From contig NZ_PKRP01000001.1 in assembly GCF_002855515.1 (NCBI RefSeq), positions 1-64,000 of the forward strand: a DNA stretch of 64,000 nt, written 5' to 3'. The position numbers were made by a program, and so were the translations under genes. The DNA comes from Rhizobium sp. TH135 (GTDB taxonomy: Bacteria; Pseudomonadota; Alphaproteobacteria; Rhizobiales; Rhizobiaceae). Numbering within the stretch: position 1 is the stretch's first letter; every line of letters begins with the position of its first letter. Positions 1 to 7,454 of the stretch are shown here, piece after piece. The notes below the pieces were generated by a model. It worked only from the letters and a program-made list of their open reading frames with translations. It had not been told where the DNA came from and did not search any database.

Positions 1-437
1 ACGGCGATGTCCTTCTCGGGGAATTCCTCACGGAAGATGCGCTCGATCTCGTCACCGGTGCCGACCGGTACGGTGGACTTGGTGACGACGACCGTGACGC
101 CGGTGACGGCAGCGGCAATCTCGCGGGCGGCGGCGTAGACGTAAGTGAGGTCGGCATGGCCGTCACCACGGCGGGACGGCGTGCCCACCGCGATGAAGAC
201 AACATCGGCATTGGCGACCGGGCCTGCGAGGTCGAGCGAGAAACTCAGGCGTCCGGAGGCGCGGTTATGCGCAATGATCGCTTCGAGGCCCGGCTCGAAG
301 ATCGGCACCTCGCCGCGCTCCAGCGCCTCGACCTTCTCGGTCGACTTATCGACACAGATCACCTCGTGACCGAAGTCCGCCAGACAGGCTCCCGACACCA
401 GGCCGACATAACCCGAACCGATCATCACAATGCGCAT
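1..437 (-). CDS. ugd: UDP-glucose 6-dehydrogenase, N-terminal part (runs off left edge)
   Basis: Oxidises UDP-glucose to UDP-glucuronate with NAD+ in the cytoplasm, supplying sugar for exopolysaccharide, capsule and LPS; the rhizobial gene is often called rkpK. The first 145 codons are present. The protein opens MRIVMIGSGYVGLVSG, the GxGYVG dinucleotide-binding loop of this family, followed by the typical FGHEVICVDK strand with the acidic residue that binds NAD ribose, the FEPGLE segment and VGTPS. The catalytic cysteine lies in the missing part. The start is the ATG at 437; no in-frame codon upstream looks better. Family assignment is firm; the paralogue (ugd versus a capsule-specific copy) cannot be decided from a fragment. 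Confidence 0.93.
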   Translation of the reverse strand, partial: MRIVMIGSGYVGLVSGACLADFGHEVICVDKSTEKVEALERGEVPIFEPGLEAIIAHNRASGRLSFSLDLAGPVANADVVFIAVGTPSRRGDGHADLTYVYAAAREIAAAVTGVTVVVTKSTVPVGTGDEIERIFREEFPEKDIA

Positions 438-1795
438 TTTCAACCACACCTTGGGCTTCAAGGACCCTTACGTCGAAGCTCCATCAACGGGCTCAGAACG
501 AGGATGGCAGTTCGTAAAGTTTTCGACAGGCGTCGTGATAACGAATCCTCCTAGAGAGGCAATGTGAAATTTAGTTCAAATATACAAATCGCGGCTCCCA
601 TTAACCATATCGGAGCTGTCCGTTCCGGATGCGTTCTATTTGCCTTGTCGGCGAGCCATCTCCGGGCTAAGTCTGGGCTGTGCCGGAAAAATAACGATCT
701 CCAGAACTTAAGCGGCCCACGCTGGTGTTCGAGCACCAAACGAGGGCCTGACCCGCAACCTTGGCAAGAAGGAATTGGGCTATGAAGACCCTTAACCGCT
801 TCGCTTCCGTGATGGAAGCACTCCCCACATGGATCCTGTTGATCCCCTTTTCGATCATACGGCGGCAACCAGGCGCTCTGCCTTCGCCGGCGCAGGTTTG
901 ACGGCTGCGCTTCCGCAAGCCTGATCGAACTCTTATGACATCGCTGGCATCAGTTGAGGTCGAGCGCGCCGGACGACGTCCTGAGCCGGGCCATGGACTT
1001 TGCCCTGATGTCGCTCAACACAGGATACATAATATGACCAACACCGTTTCCGGTGCGGCTTCCTCACCAACCCATCCGCATGCTGTAAATCCAGATGTGC
1101 TGCATCCGAGGCTTGATGGACTATGCCGTCAGGTGCTGACATCAAGCTTTGGCTCGACCTCTCTGATGGCCGCGCTTGAGTAAGGACTTTCTGACGTTTC
1201 CAGCCTGCTGCGCGGTGTGCCGGCGGCCGAGAGCCGCCTGATCGAGCGCGGCATTCAGATGATTGTCGGCCTCTATCCCGAACTCGTTGTGCTGACGGAA
1301 AACATTCGTCTGCCGGTGAGCAAAGCAGCGCTGGATGTCGTCGAGCGCAACGAACCTCGTCAATATGCATCCTTGACGCGACGGCTGGCCGAACTCGATC
1401 TCTACCAACAGGCAGCCGTCGCAGGTCTGCTTGACGAGCGCACTTATGACGCTGGTGGGAGTGCTGGTCCGACCTGGATCAGTCACTGGGTGCCGACAGC
1501 TGAGCTGATGCATCTGTTATCGCTTGGACCTCCGGGCAAAAAGATCCTGTGTCGCAGGCTCGGACATGACGGCCAGCACCGCGATCCCCTCGCGGAGGCC
1601 TCGCAGTCTCAGCCGGCGTCAACGGCACCCGATCGAAAAACTCCGATGTCGACGTCGTCATTGGTATCGTCGTCAGCATCAGATACGGATTCTCAGCGCC
1701 AAGCCGCATGGCACTGGGCTGCTCTCCGTGAACACCTGCCGCTTACGAAAGCAGCACCCGTCGCGGTGGCTCTGCTGATTGCCCGCGCAGTCGGA
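438..1795. other. Non-coding or decayed DNA downstream of the ugd start side
   Basis: No intact gene is recognised here. Open frames exist on both strands but are short, overlap one another and lack recognisable motifs. One plus-strand stretch at about 1190-1450 reads like real protein (aliphatic and charged residues in good proportion, for example IVGLYPELVVLTENIR) but has no convincing start and then runs into low-complexity sequence. It is best read as the remnant of an unidentified gene. The promoter of ugd must lie in the first few hundred bases, but I see no clear -35/-10 pair. Confidence 0.5.
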
Positions 1796-2332
1796 TCACA
1801 CCTTGGCGGATGGGAGGCGCTGCGGGCGATCCTGCGCCGCCCCGACCCGTTCATCGTGATGTGCATCCCAGTCCCCGGCTTCCAGCGCCATTGTGGCCGC
1901 TCCCTGGAGGACGGACTGCTCATCCTCCAACCGCACAAAGAAGATGAAGTCCGGACGCAATATCCGATTCTCGTTGGCATCCTCATAGATGAGGCCGAGT
2001 GAATCCTGACCAGAGCGGGCTGGGTTGCGATACCAGCCGATAGCCTCATTGCGCGCCAGTTCCGCTTTCAGAACTGCTGACTCCCAGGTTGAAGTGAAGT
2101 CTTGCGGAAAGTGTCCCTTTTCATCACAAAGCAGGTGGCGCTCATAACGAGGCAGATCGACCTCTTTGCCGTTTTCGCGCGCGGTCGTCATTTGCAGCCA
2201 CATATGCGGGCGGACCATTTCGACCGGCAGCGGGTCGGCGCTCATTTCCCTGATCTGGCGATAGACGTCTTGCCGCGAGCTTGTAAACCGTGGACGGAGG
2301 CAGAACATCGATGACCTGAACCATCCATCCAT
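1796..2332 (-). pseudogene. Fragment resembling the C-terminal part of a DEAD/DEAH-box (type III restriction-like) helicase
   Basis: Residues about 60-134 of this frame (about 1931-2155) match a pattern I associate with the C-terminus of large DEAD/DEAH helicases related to type III restriction subunits: a TSTWESAVLKAELA helix, the GWYRNPAR motif, SLGLIYED and RPDFIFF. The usual continuation (a D-P-H-rich strand after FFVR) is not found in this or either neighbouring frame. The several-hundred-residue helicase core is absent upstream, and the N-terminal 50 residues are low quality. I infer a decayed remnant, possibly left by an earlier insertion next to the tRNA-Ser element. The family call rests on recalled sequence patterns, so moderate confidence only. 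Confidence 0.45.
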
Positions 2333-2424
2333 ATGGGCCGATCGCTATCCTCAATGGAAGCAATGAGCAGTTAAAATTCGAACGAAATTTTCCATCCCAG
2401 ATTCAAGTATGCGTGCTACCTCCG

Positions 2425-2826
2425 ATGGAAATGCGGAGATGTATTGTGGTTATTCTATATTCAGTGGCTTCCATCTTATTTTTGTGTGTAACTATCTCAG
2501 TCGTATCGCTCGAATGGTTTAGGCACCTGGCTAAGCAACTACAGCTCTACATGCTACTTACTGCCCTGGTGAGCGGCATGTGGTGGTTCGCAAGTTCGCA
2601 ATTGTCCGCGTTTGCGATGAAGCCTGGGGCTAACGAACTTATGAATAACCTGAACCGTTGGGCAGCCGGTGCAGCAGTGCTCTCAGCGGCCTTAGGAATA
2701 GGGATTTACGTAGGTAACGCCTCATCCAAAACAATCGAGAAGCGGCGAAGGGAGAAGAAGCGGATCCAGGACGCTGCCATTGAGGCAGCCATTCAGAAGC
2801 ATGCCTCAAATTCTGATACGCCGTAG
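2425..2826 (+). CDS. Small hypothetical membrane protein (133 aa)
   Basis: Not a family I recognise. Three hydrophobic segments can be seen, at about residues 6-28, 38-60 and 77-97, followed by a highly basic, helix-forming tail (KRRREKKRIQDAA) that should lie in the cytoplasm. Base composition is lower in GC than the housekeeping genes, in keeping with acquired DNA. The ATG at 2425 was chosen; a GTG at 2413 and an ATG at 2431 are alternatives, and none has a good ribosome binding site. The gene lies just outside the distal att repeat of the tRNA-Ser element, so it may belong to an older insertion or to the flank. Confidence 0.5.
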   Translation: MEMRRCIVVILYSVASILFLCVTISVVSLEWFRHLAKQLQLYMLLTALVSGMWWFASSQLSAFAMKPGANELMNNLNRWAAGAAVLSAALGIGIYVGNASSKTIEKRRREKKRIQDAAIEAAIQKHASNSDTP

Positions 2827-2983
2827 CATTTGAAAGATCAAAGAGTTGCCAGAACTGGCAATCGCTTGAGCAAAGGCAGACTTTGCGTGCCTCAAGCGAG
2901 GCTCTACCATCCTCGATACTTTTGCAAGGCACCCCAACACACTAGATACTGGTGGGGAAACCCTTGCACCCCAAGGGTTCACG

Positions 2984-3001
2984 ATGGCGGAGAGGGTGGG
3001 A
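2984..3001. repeat. att core repeat, distal end of the element
   Basis: Identical over 18 bp (atggcggagagggtggga) to 6975-6992. The repeat equals the last 17 bases of the tRNA-Ser gene, including the encoded CCA, plus one base. This copy is followed by sequence unrelated to tRNA, as expected for the duplicated attachment site left by integration into a tRNA 3' end. Confidence 0.85.
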
Positions 3002-3133
3002 CACTAATCCACGCCGGATAGGCAATTAAATTCAAATACTTAGCTGCAGCCCATCACTGTGTTTGCAGTCCATTTTGTAGCTAGGTTTGGGGGCGGAAAA
3101 CTGTGGATTTCCGCCCCTGCCCTACTCTAGCTG

Positions 3134-3331
3134 CTAGGCATGGCCGTTCTGTTCAGCGTCGGCCTTGATCGTCTCGGGCCAAATGTCACCGAAGACGCCG
3201 ATCGCTTCCTTCACGCGGGTTTCGTCCAGGTCGCCGGTGACAGGGCAAACCAGATCCCCCGAATTGATGGCGCTGCAAAGCTGATCGATCAGGCGATCAT
3301 ATGCGGTCTTCTCAAGATAGATGGCGTTCAT
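3134..3331 (-). CDS. Hypothetical protein, 65 aa, carried by the integrative element
   Basis: Not a recognised family. The protein is soluble and acidic with a helical N-terminus (MNAIYLEKTAYDRLIDQL) and a C-terminal GDIWPETIKADAEQ segment. The ATG at 3331 has a GGAG ribosome binding site 8 bases upstream; a longer open frame starting at 3361 lacks one. It is the last gene of the element in its transcription direction, close to the distal att repeat. A small helical regulatory or accessory protein is plausible, but nothing in the sequence fixes a role. Confidence 0.55.
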   Translation of the reverse strand: MNAIYLEKTAYDRLIDQLCSAINSGDLVCPVTGDLDETRVKEAIGVFGDIWPETIKADAEQNGHA

Positions 3332-3443
3332 GTTCGGCGCTCCATTGGCTGGTTGATGCACCGATTCTGATTCAAGTCGCGAAACTTATAAAGAGATATT
3401 AATAAATAATTTCAGATACTTAGGATAAGTAAGTAGTGACTTA

Positions 3444-3878
3444 TCAGTCTAGTTTGCTGCAACTGCCTACCGCCACAAAGAGGGTATCTGTGCTGTCGTT
3501 GTAGTGGGAGAAGAGATAGGCGCTTATGAATTTGCGGGTTTCGAAGCTGAATCGAAGCGAGCCTAGGTATGTGCTGCAAATCAATTCGTCGGAGATCAGC
3601 GCTTCAGTCGTAGGGATATTCATACAAGTGACGTCGTTCTTAAGATCGGTGTCAGTGAATGTGACCTTGTAGGAGTCGGGGCCGCTACCCGGACGTATCT
3701 TAAGGATCGATCTAATCCGTGTGGTATCGAATGCGCCGGCAATCCATTGTTTCGTTTCTTTGTTGTAAGCCATCCCGCCGGCCGCGTCTGCGAGGCAAAG
3801 GTAGTTGCCGGTAACGCCTTCAGCCTGTGCCGCGCCAAATGCGCCGATCAGTGCCAGGGTAAGAGCGAGCCGCTTCAT
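3444..3878 (-). CDS. Hypothetical small secreted protein (144 aa) of the integrative element
   Basis: The N-terminus is a clear Sec signal peptide: KR, a hydrophobic core LALTLALIGAFGA, then A-Q-A before Glu20, a good signal peptidase I site. The mature part, about 125 residues, holds six cysteines (in LCLAD, VTCMN, LICST and GSCSK among others), suggesting a disulphide-stabilised periplasmic or secreted beta-rich protein. The family is unknown. The 5' end overlaps the 3' end of the upstream putative replication gene by 59 bp in a different frame, so the two are probably co-transcribed. A superinfection or surface function would be speculation. Confidence 0.65.
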   Translation of the reverse strand: MKRLALTLALIGAFGAAQAEGVTGNYLCLADAAGGMAYNKETKQWIAGAFDTTRIRSILKIRPGSGPDSYKVTFTDTDLKNDVTCMNIPTTEALISDELICSTYLGSLRFSFETRKFISAYLFSHYNDSTDTLFVAVGSCSKLD

Positions 3879-5055
3879 ATGGAATCCGCTTAAGGTTGTT
3901 CTTTCGACAACCTAGCGTGACAATTCGAGCGCTGCAATCACGGCGCACCGGGGCTTGTGAGCGGGTGGGTTTCTTTGACTCATAGCGGGCCGCTGGCAAG
4001 CGCCTGGGCTTCGCGCTGTCATTGGCCGGCGAGGCCTTAGAAACGCGCGGGCGGGCTGCTGTGGCCTTTTTGGAGCCGTGCCAGGCTTCAGCTTCACGCC
4101 GGAAGCTTTCGGTGATGAAGTAGGGCTTGCCAGCGAGCCGTTCGCCGGTCTTCGCGAAGTCCTTCAGGGTGTAGCCATGCCAGCCGGTCGAGTCTGAAAT
4201 AGGAACCAGTTCCACCATGCGGCCCTGTCCATACTTCGATTCCGCCTTCCCGGTCGTGCTGTAGAGCGCGGCCCTGATCTGGTCCGGATCATGAGCGCCG
4301 GGAATGATGACGCCGTGAGCGTGAAGCTTGCCGGTGAGCGGTGAGAATTCGAAGGCGAAGGCATATTCGAGCGCGTGGCCGAGGTGCTTCTTCAGAGCGC
4401 GATTTAGCGAACGCGACAAAGCGCGCGCCGGATCGTCAGACTTCCGCAAGCGGGCTTCGTTGGCCTTGGAGAATTGAAGGGTGAGCGCGAGGCCGTCACG
4501 TTGGGCTGCGAACCTGAAGGTGAGAAGAAGGCGCTGTTCCGGGGTGAGGCTGCACCATTGCCGGCGGATAGGCATCACCTGGGCTGCACGCTTGTCGTCG
4601 GCTTCGCGTTGGCGGGTCTTCCTATTCTCTTCAGCCTTCCGGATGGTGTCGAGAAGAGACGGCGGGCGAACGATCGGCGCACGTGGCGAAGTCGTCGGCT
4701 TGTCCAGGTCGGTGAAGATCGCGGCGAGGTCGGAAGCTTCAGGTGTAAGGGTTGTGGTAGGAAGGGGAAGAGAGAGGGGTGAAGGGCTAACTACACCTTC
4801 ACCTTTCGAAGCCGGTTCTTCAGGCTGCGGAAAATAGGGTTCCGGCTCTTCCTGAGCTTCAAAAAGTTGCACTGTTTCGCAACTCTCATCTTCCGAAAAA
4901 TCGAGCGCGGCGATCTCATCCAAGATGGATTGCGCAACGCCGCAATTCTTCGTGACGATGAATTCGGGGGAAGCGGCGACCTGTTCGCCATCGAAGAAAT
5001 TTTCAAGGCGACGTGTTTTTTCTGCAAAATCGTCGCGGTCATTGCTATAATGCAC
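3820..5055 (-). CDS. Putative HUH-type rolling-circle replication initiator (411 aa) of the integrative element
   Basis: The first 130 residues are acidic and proline-rich and look disordered. The folded part, about residues 150-330, holds the features of a rolling-circle initiator: a His-Ala-His pair in KLHAHGVIIPG (HUH metal site, preceded by EFSPLTG) and, about 55 residues later, GWHGYTLKDFAKTG, where the Tyr with a Lys three residues on fits the YxxK nicking motif. The tail is basic. The start is a GTG at 5055 with AAGGA 7 bases upstream. It lies downstream of the integrase, separated by a strong hairpin. The role is to nick one strand and start rolling-circle copying of the excised circle. 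The HUH reading is by motif only; the exact family is not identified. Confidence 0.65.
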   Translation of the reverse strand: MHYSNDRDDFAEKTRRLENFFDGEQVAASPEFIVTKNCGVAQSILDEIAALDFSEDESCETVQLFEAQEEPEPYFPQPEEPASKGEGVVSPSPLSLPLPTTTLTPEASDLAAIFTDLDKPTTSPRAPIVRPPSLLDTIRKAEENRKTRQREADDKRAAQVMPIRRQWCSLTPEQRLLLTFRFAAQRDGLALTLQFSKANEARLRKSDDPARALSRSLNRALKKHLGHALEYAFAFEFSPLTGKLHAHGVIIPGAHDPDQIRAALYSTTGKAESKYGQGRMVELVPISDSTGWHGYTLKDFAKTGERLAGKPYFITESFRREAEAWHGSKKATAARPRVSKASPANDSAKPRRLPAARYESKKPTRSQAPVRRDCSARIVTLGCRKNNLKRIPYEAARSYPGTDRRIWRGTG

Positions 5056-5084
5056 TTAGTGATCCTTCAGCACAAGGATTGCGT

Positions 5085-5124
5085 TAAGAAAACCGAAGCC
5101 GGAAGGATTGCGCCCCTTCCGGCT
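5085..5124 (-). terminator. Rho-independent terminator between integrase and replication gene
   Basis: A perfect 10-bp stem (AGCCGGAAGG, 5097-5106, with CCTTCCGGCT, 5115-5124) closes an 8-base loop. Read on the minus strand it is followed by TCGGTTTTCTT. On the plus strand it is followed by another T-rich run, so it could act in both directions. It ends integrase transcription before the replication gene. Confidence 0.75.
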
Positions 5125-5157
5125 GTTTCTTTTTCAGCAACTATTATAGCAAGCCGA

Positions 5158-6874
5158 TCAGCGATATTTGCGAAAAAGTGACGCCGCGTGTCGATTTATA
5201 TTGAACGACTGCCCAAGCGTTGCTTCAGCGGTCCTTACGCGGGCATTACACCTTACTGCCGGGAAGTGTGCCCGATTGATAGCGTCGTGCATCTGTCCAA
5301 TCATCGAACCGGTCTGGTCGATCAGATACCGTCCCGCCGATGACTGATCTTCATGCCCCATGATCAGCCTCATCGCGGCTTCAGGCGCGCCGCCGCGCGT
5401 CATCGTCGCTTTCATCGTGTGCCTGAAGGTGTAGAAATCATTGTCTTCCGTCTTCACGCCGAGGCCTGGGAGGAATGTCCTGTTGATCCATCTGTTGATG
5501 TTATCATCCGTCACCCAATCAGGTAGCAACCTCTTATCACTTCGCCGGTTCGCGGCTTCGACGTGTTTTAGAAAGCCGAGATTGATCAGGTCATCGTGCA
5601 ACGGAACCAACCGCTTCGAACGCCTGTTTTTTGTGGCGGTGTTTAGGTCGATCACCCAATGTCCATTTTCCTTATAGACCCGATCAGCCGTAGCCAGACG
5701 CAACTCACTAGAGGGGCGCGCCGCCGTCAAAAGGGTGAGTAGGATTGCCCATTGCCGGGTTCCCCAAGTCGGTTCCGAGAACAGATCACTTTCGAATATC
5801 TTGGCTAGCTGGTCCGGTGTGAAGATCGCTCTAGTGGTGTCACCATCGACCTTCTTAGCCTTCACCTTCACCCCCTGGGCCGGATTCGCGGGCATGAATT
5901 TTTGACGCACCGCCCATCCGAGGATAGTTGATAGGTGCATTAACCACTTGTCATTTATGGTTTTCTTGTCGAGCGGCGCATACGGTCGCGCAAGGGCCTT
6001 GTTCAATTCGATCGCTTGAGGGAGCGTCGCCCCTTTAAACCGCTTCGTGTAACTTGATGGCAACTCGACAAGAGCATTCTTGTAGGCAATCACATGATCA
6101 TCCGTGATCTGGTCTAGATAGAAGTCACCGCCGAGAAACTCGCTAAACATGCGGATAGCAACCGAATGCTCTCTAACGGTTCGTGCTGCCAGGTCATCGT
6201 TCTCCTTCTCGAAGCGCTCCACTAGTCCAGAGAGCCTTATGCGGTTCCTGGCGCCCATTGCCTTTGTGGGGGATGCCGGCCCTGCCTCTTCCGGGGCTGT
6301 CGCTAAGATCGCCGCGCGGGGTTCGGGATCGTGAGCCTGCCCCGATCGGCGCGAAGCTTCTATCTGCAACGTGTCTAATCGAACCTCTGCCAAGGCGGGA
6401 AGCAAGGCCGAACGGTCTTGTGTGGTCATGTGCTGCGATTGTAGGTCCTCGTCGATCGCGTAGCCTAAGAGTGCTTCGGCCTCATCGTCGGGAAGCGAAC
6501 CATTCGCCACGGCCCGAAGCTTGTTCGCCAGGACGCCGGCACTGAGCTTGAAGAACTCTTCATTCTGCGACGGAAGGGCCGATAGCTGTTCGGCCAGGAT
6601 CGCCGTTTTTTTCACGTTCGAAGAATTCGCGCGCCATCTTGCGAGCATCGAATGCGCTAGCCGGATTGGCTAACGACATACGCGCGGCATTTAGGATCTG
6701 CTCAAACTCTTCGAGGATTTTTGCGGCCTGCCGGCGAGCTTTGATCGTATCGGGGCCGAGGGGTCGCAGAAGTTCTCGCTTCCCAACGATTACCCGTAAC
6801 TCTTCCGGAACGGCCTTTCAAGCCACCCATTGATTCTTGATCCACGGGACATTGACCATGAGTTTCTTAGGCAT
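5158..6874 (-). pseudogene. Tyrosine recombinase/integrase of the tRNA-Ser element, disrupted by a stop and a frameshift
   Basis: The ancestral frame starts at ATG 6874 (MPKKLMVNVPW), meets a TGA at codon 19 (6818-6820), and reads on through VPEELRVIVGKREL, the usual N-terminal integrase segment. At a run of seven A residues (6606-6612) the open frame moves by +1; one A fewer would restore it. From there 485 further residues run without interruption. The SAM-like DNA-binding domain and the catalytic domain are visible: Arg in TAARPSSELRL, FYTFRHTMK (Tyr where the first box-II His usually stands), MGHED, and the nucleophile Tyr in SAGRYL. The gene lies next to its tRNA target, as expected. Without suppression and frameshifting no full-length protein can be made. 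Confidence 0.8.
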
Positions 6875-6974
6875 CGTCAGCGGTCGCTTTTGTAGTTGAT
6901 TTTGTAGCGAGCTTTGGATGCTAAACGCCGGATTTTCAAGGGGTCTTGAGCGATATCAGGGCGTTAGGATCGTT

Positions 6975-6992
6975 ATGGCGGAGAGGGTGGGA
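6975..6992. repeat. att core repeat at the tRNA-Ser 3' end
   Basis: This 18-bp copy forms the 3' terminus of the functional tRNA-Ser gene (discriminator, CCA and the 3' side of the acceptor stem with part of the T arm) and is identical to 2984-3001. Integration therefore rebuilt an intact tRNA. Confidence 0.85.
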
Positions 6993-7065
6993 TTCGAACC
7001 CACGATACCCTTGCGAGTATGCCGCATTTCGAGTGCGGTGCTTTCGACCACTCAGCCACCTCTCC
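6976..7065 (-). tRNA. tRNA-Ser (anticodon CGA)
   Basis: The 90-nt cloverleaf on the minus strand begins GGAGAGGTGGCTGAGTGG and ends TCTCCGCCA with encoded CCA. The 7-bp acceptor stem GGAGAGG/CCTCTCC is perfect. The anticodon stem CCGCA/TGCGG holds loop CTCGAAA with anticodon CGA (7029-7031), reading UCG. A long variable arm (CATACTCGCAAGGGTAT) and a GGTTCGAATCC T arm confirm a serine tRNA. It serves as integration site for the neighbouring element. Confidence 0.97.
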
Positions 7066-7454
7066 GGTCACATTGGTCGGCGCTTGTTGGCGCGGGCTGT
7101 CTCATAGCGGCAACTCACCCCCCACGCAAGAGCGATATGACGCTTTTTCCACTCTTCTGCAGAAACAGCGGCGCCCTCCCCCGCGCGCTGCTTCCTTCAG
7201 AGATCCCGGCCGTCAGTTCAACGCCATATCGTTACTCACGAGTCGCAGAAGAGGCGCGTCAAGGATCGCCGATGAGAGCGACTGTAGAGCCCCGGTGAAC
7301 ATCGACCTGTCCAAACGCGTTGGCAAATCAAAGCCAAAGATCCGGAACCCGAGATAGTCGATTCCGCCGATCTGGGATGGTGGAGATTGTCGAACCACTT
7401 CCTTGAAGTTGAACGGACTCCGTACGCGGACTCCGCAGCCCTCCCCCCCTCACC
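7066..7454. other. Intergenic region between tRNA-Ser and the pao operon
   Basis: No gene is supported. Open frames here overlap each other and show no domain. The tRNA-Ser promoter must lie in the first 60 bases (the tRNA is transcribed leftwards). I see no strong hairpin with a T run after paoC. Confidence 0.5.

Larger units (their letters stand above)
2984..6992. mobile_element. 4.0-kb integrative element in the 3' end of tRNA-Ser(CGA)
   Basis: An 18-bp perfect direct repeat of the tRNA-Ser 3' end (2984-3001 and 6975-6992) brackets the interval. Within it, all genes lie on the minus strand in the order integrase (adjacent to the tRNA), putative HUH replication initiator, small secreted protein, 65-aa protein. 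An integrase gene abutting a tRNA with a distal copy of the tRNA end is the classic layout of a site-specific integrative element. There are no capsid, packaging, conjugation or relaxase/T4SS genes, so it is better described as a small integrative mobilisable, satellite or integrated-plasmid type element than as a prophage or ICE. The integrase is disrupted, so the element is probably fixed now. Confidence 0.8.
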
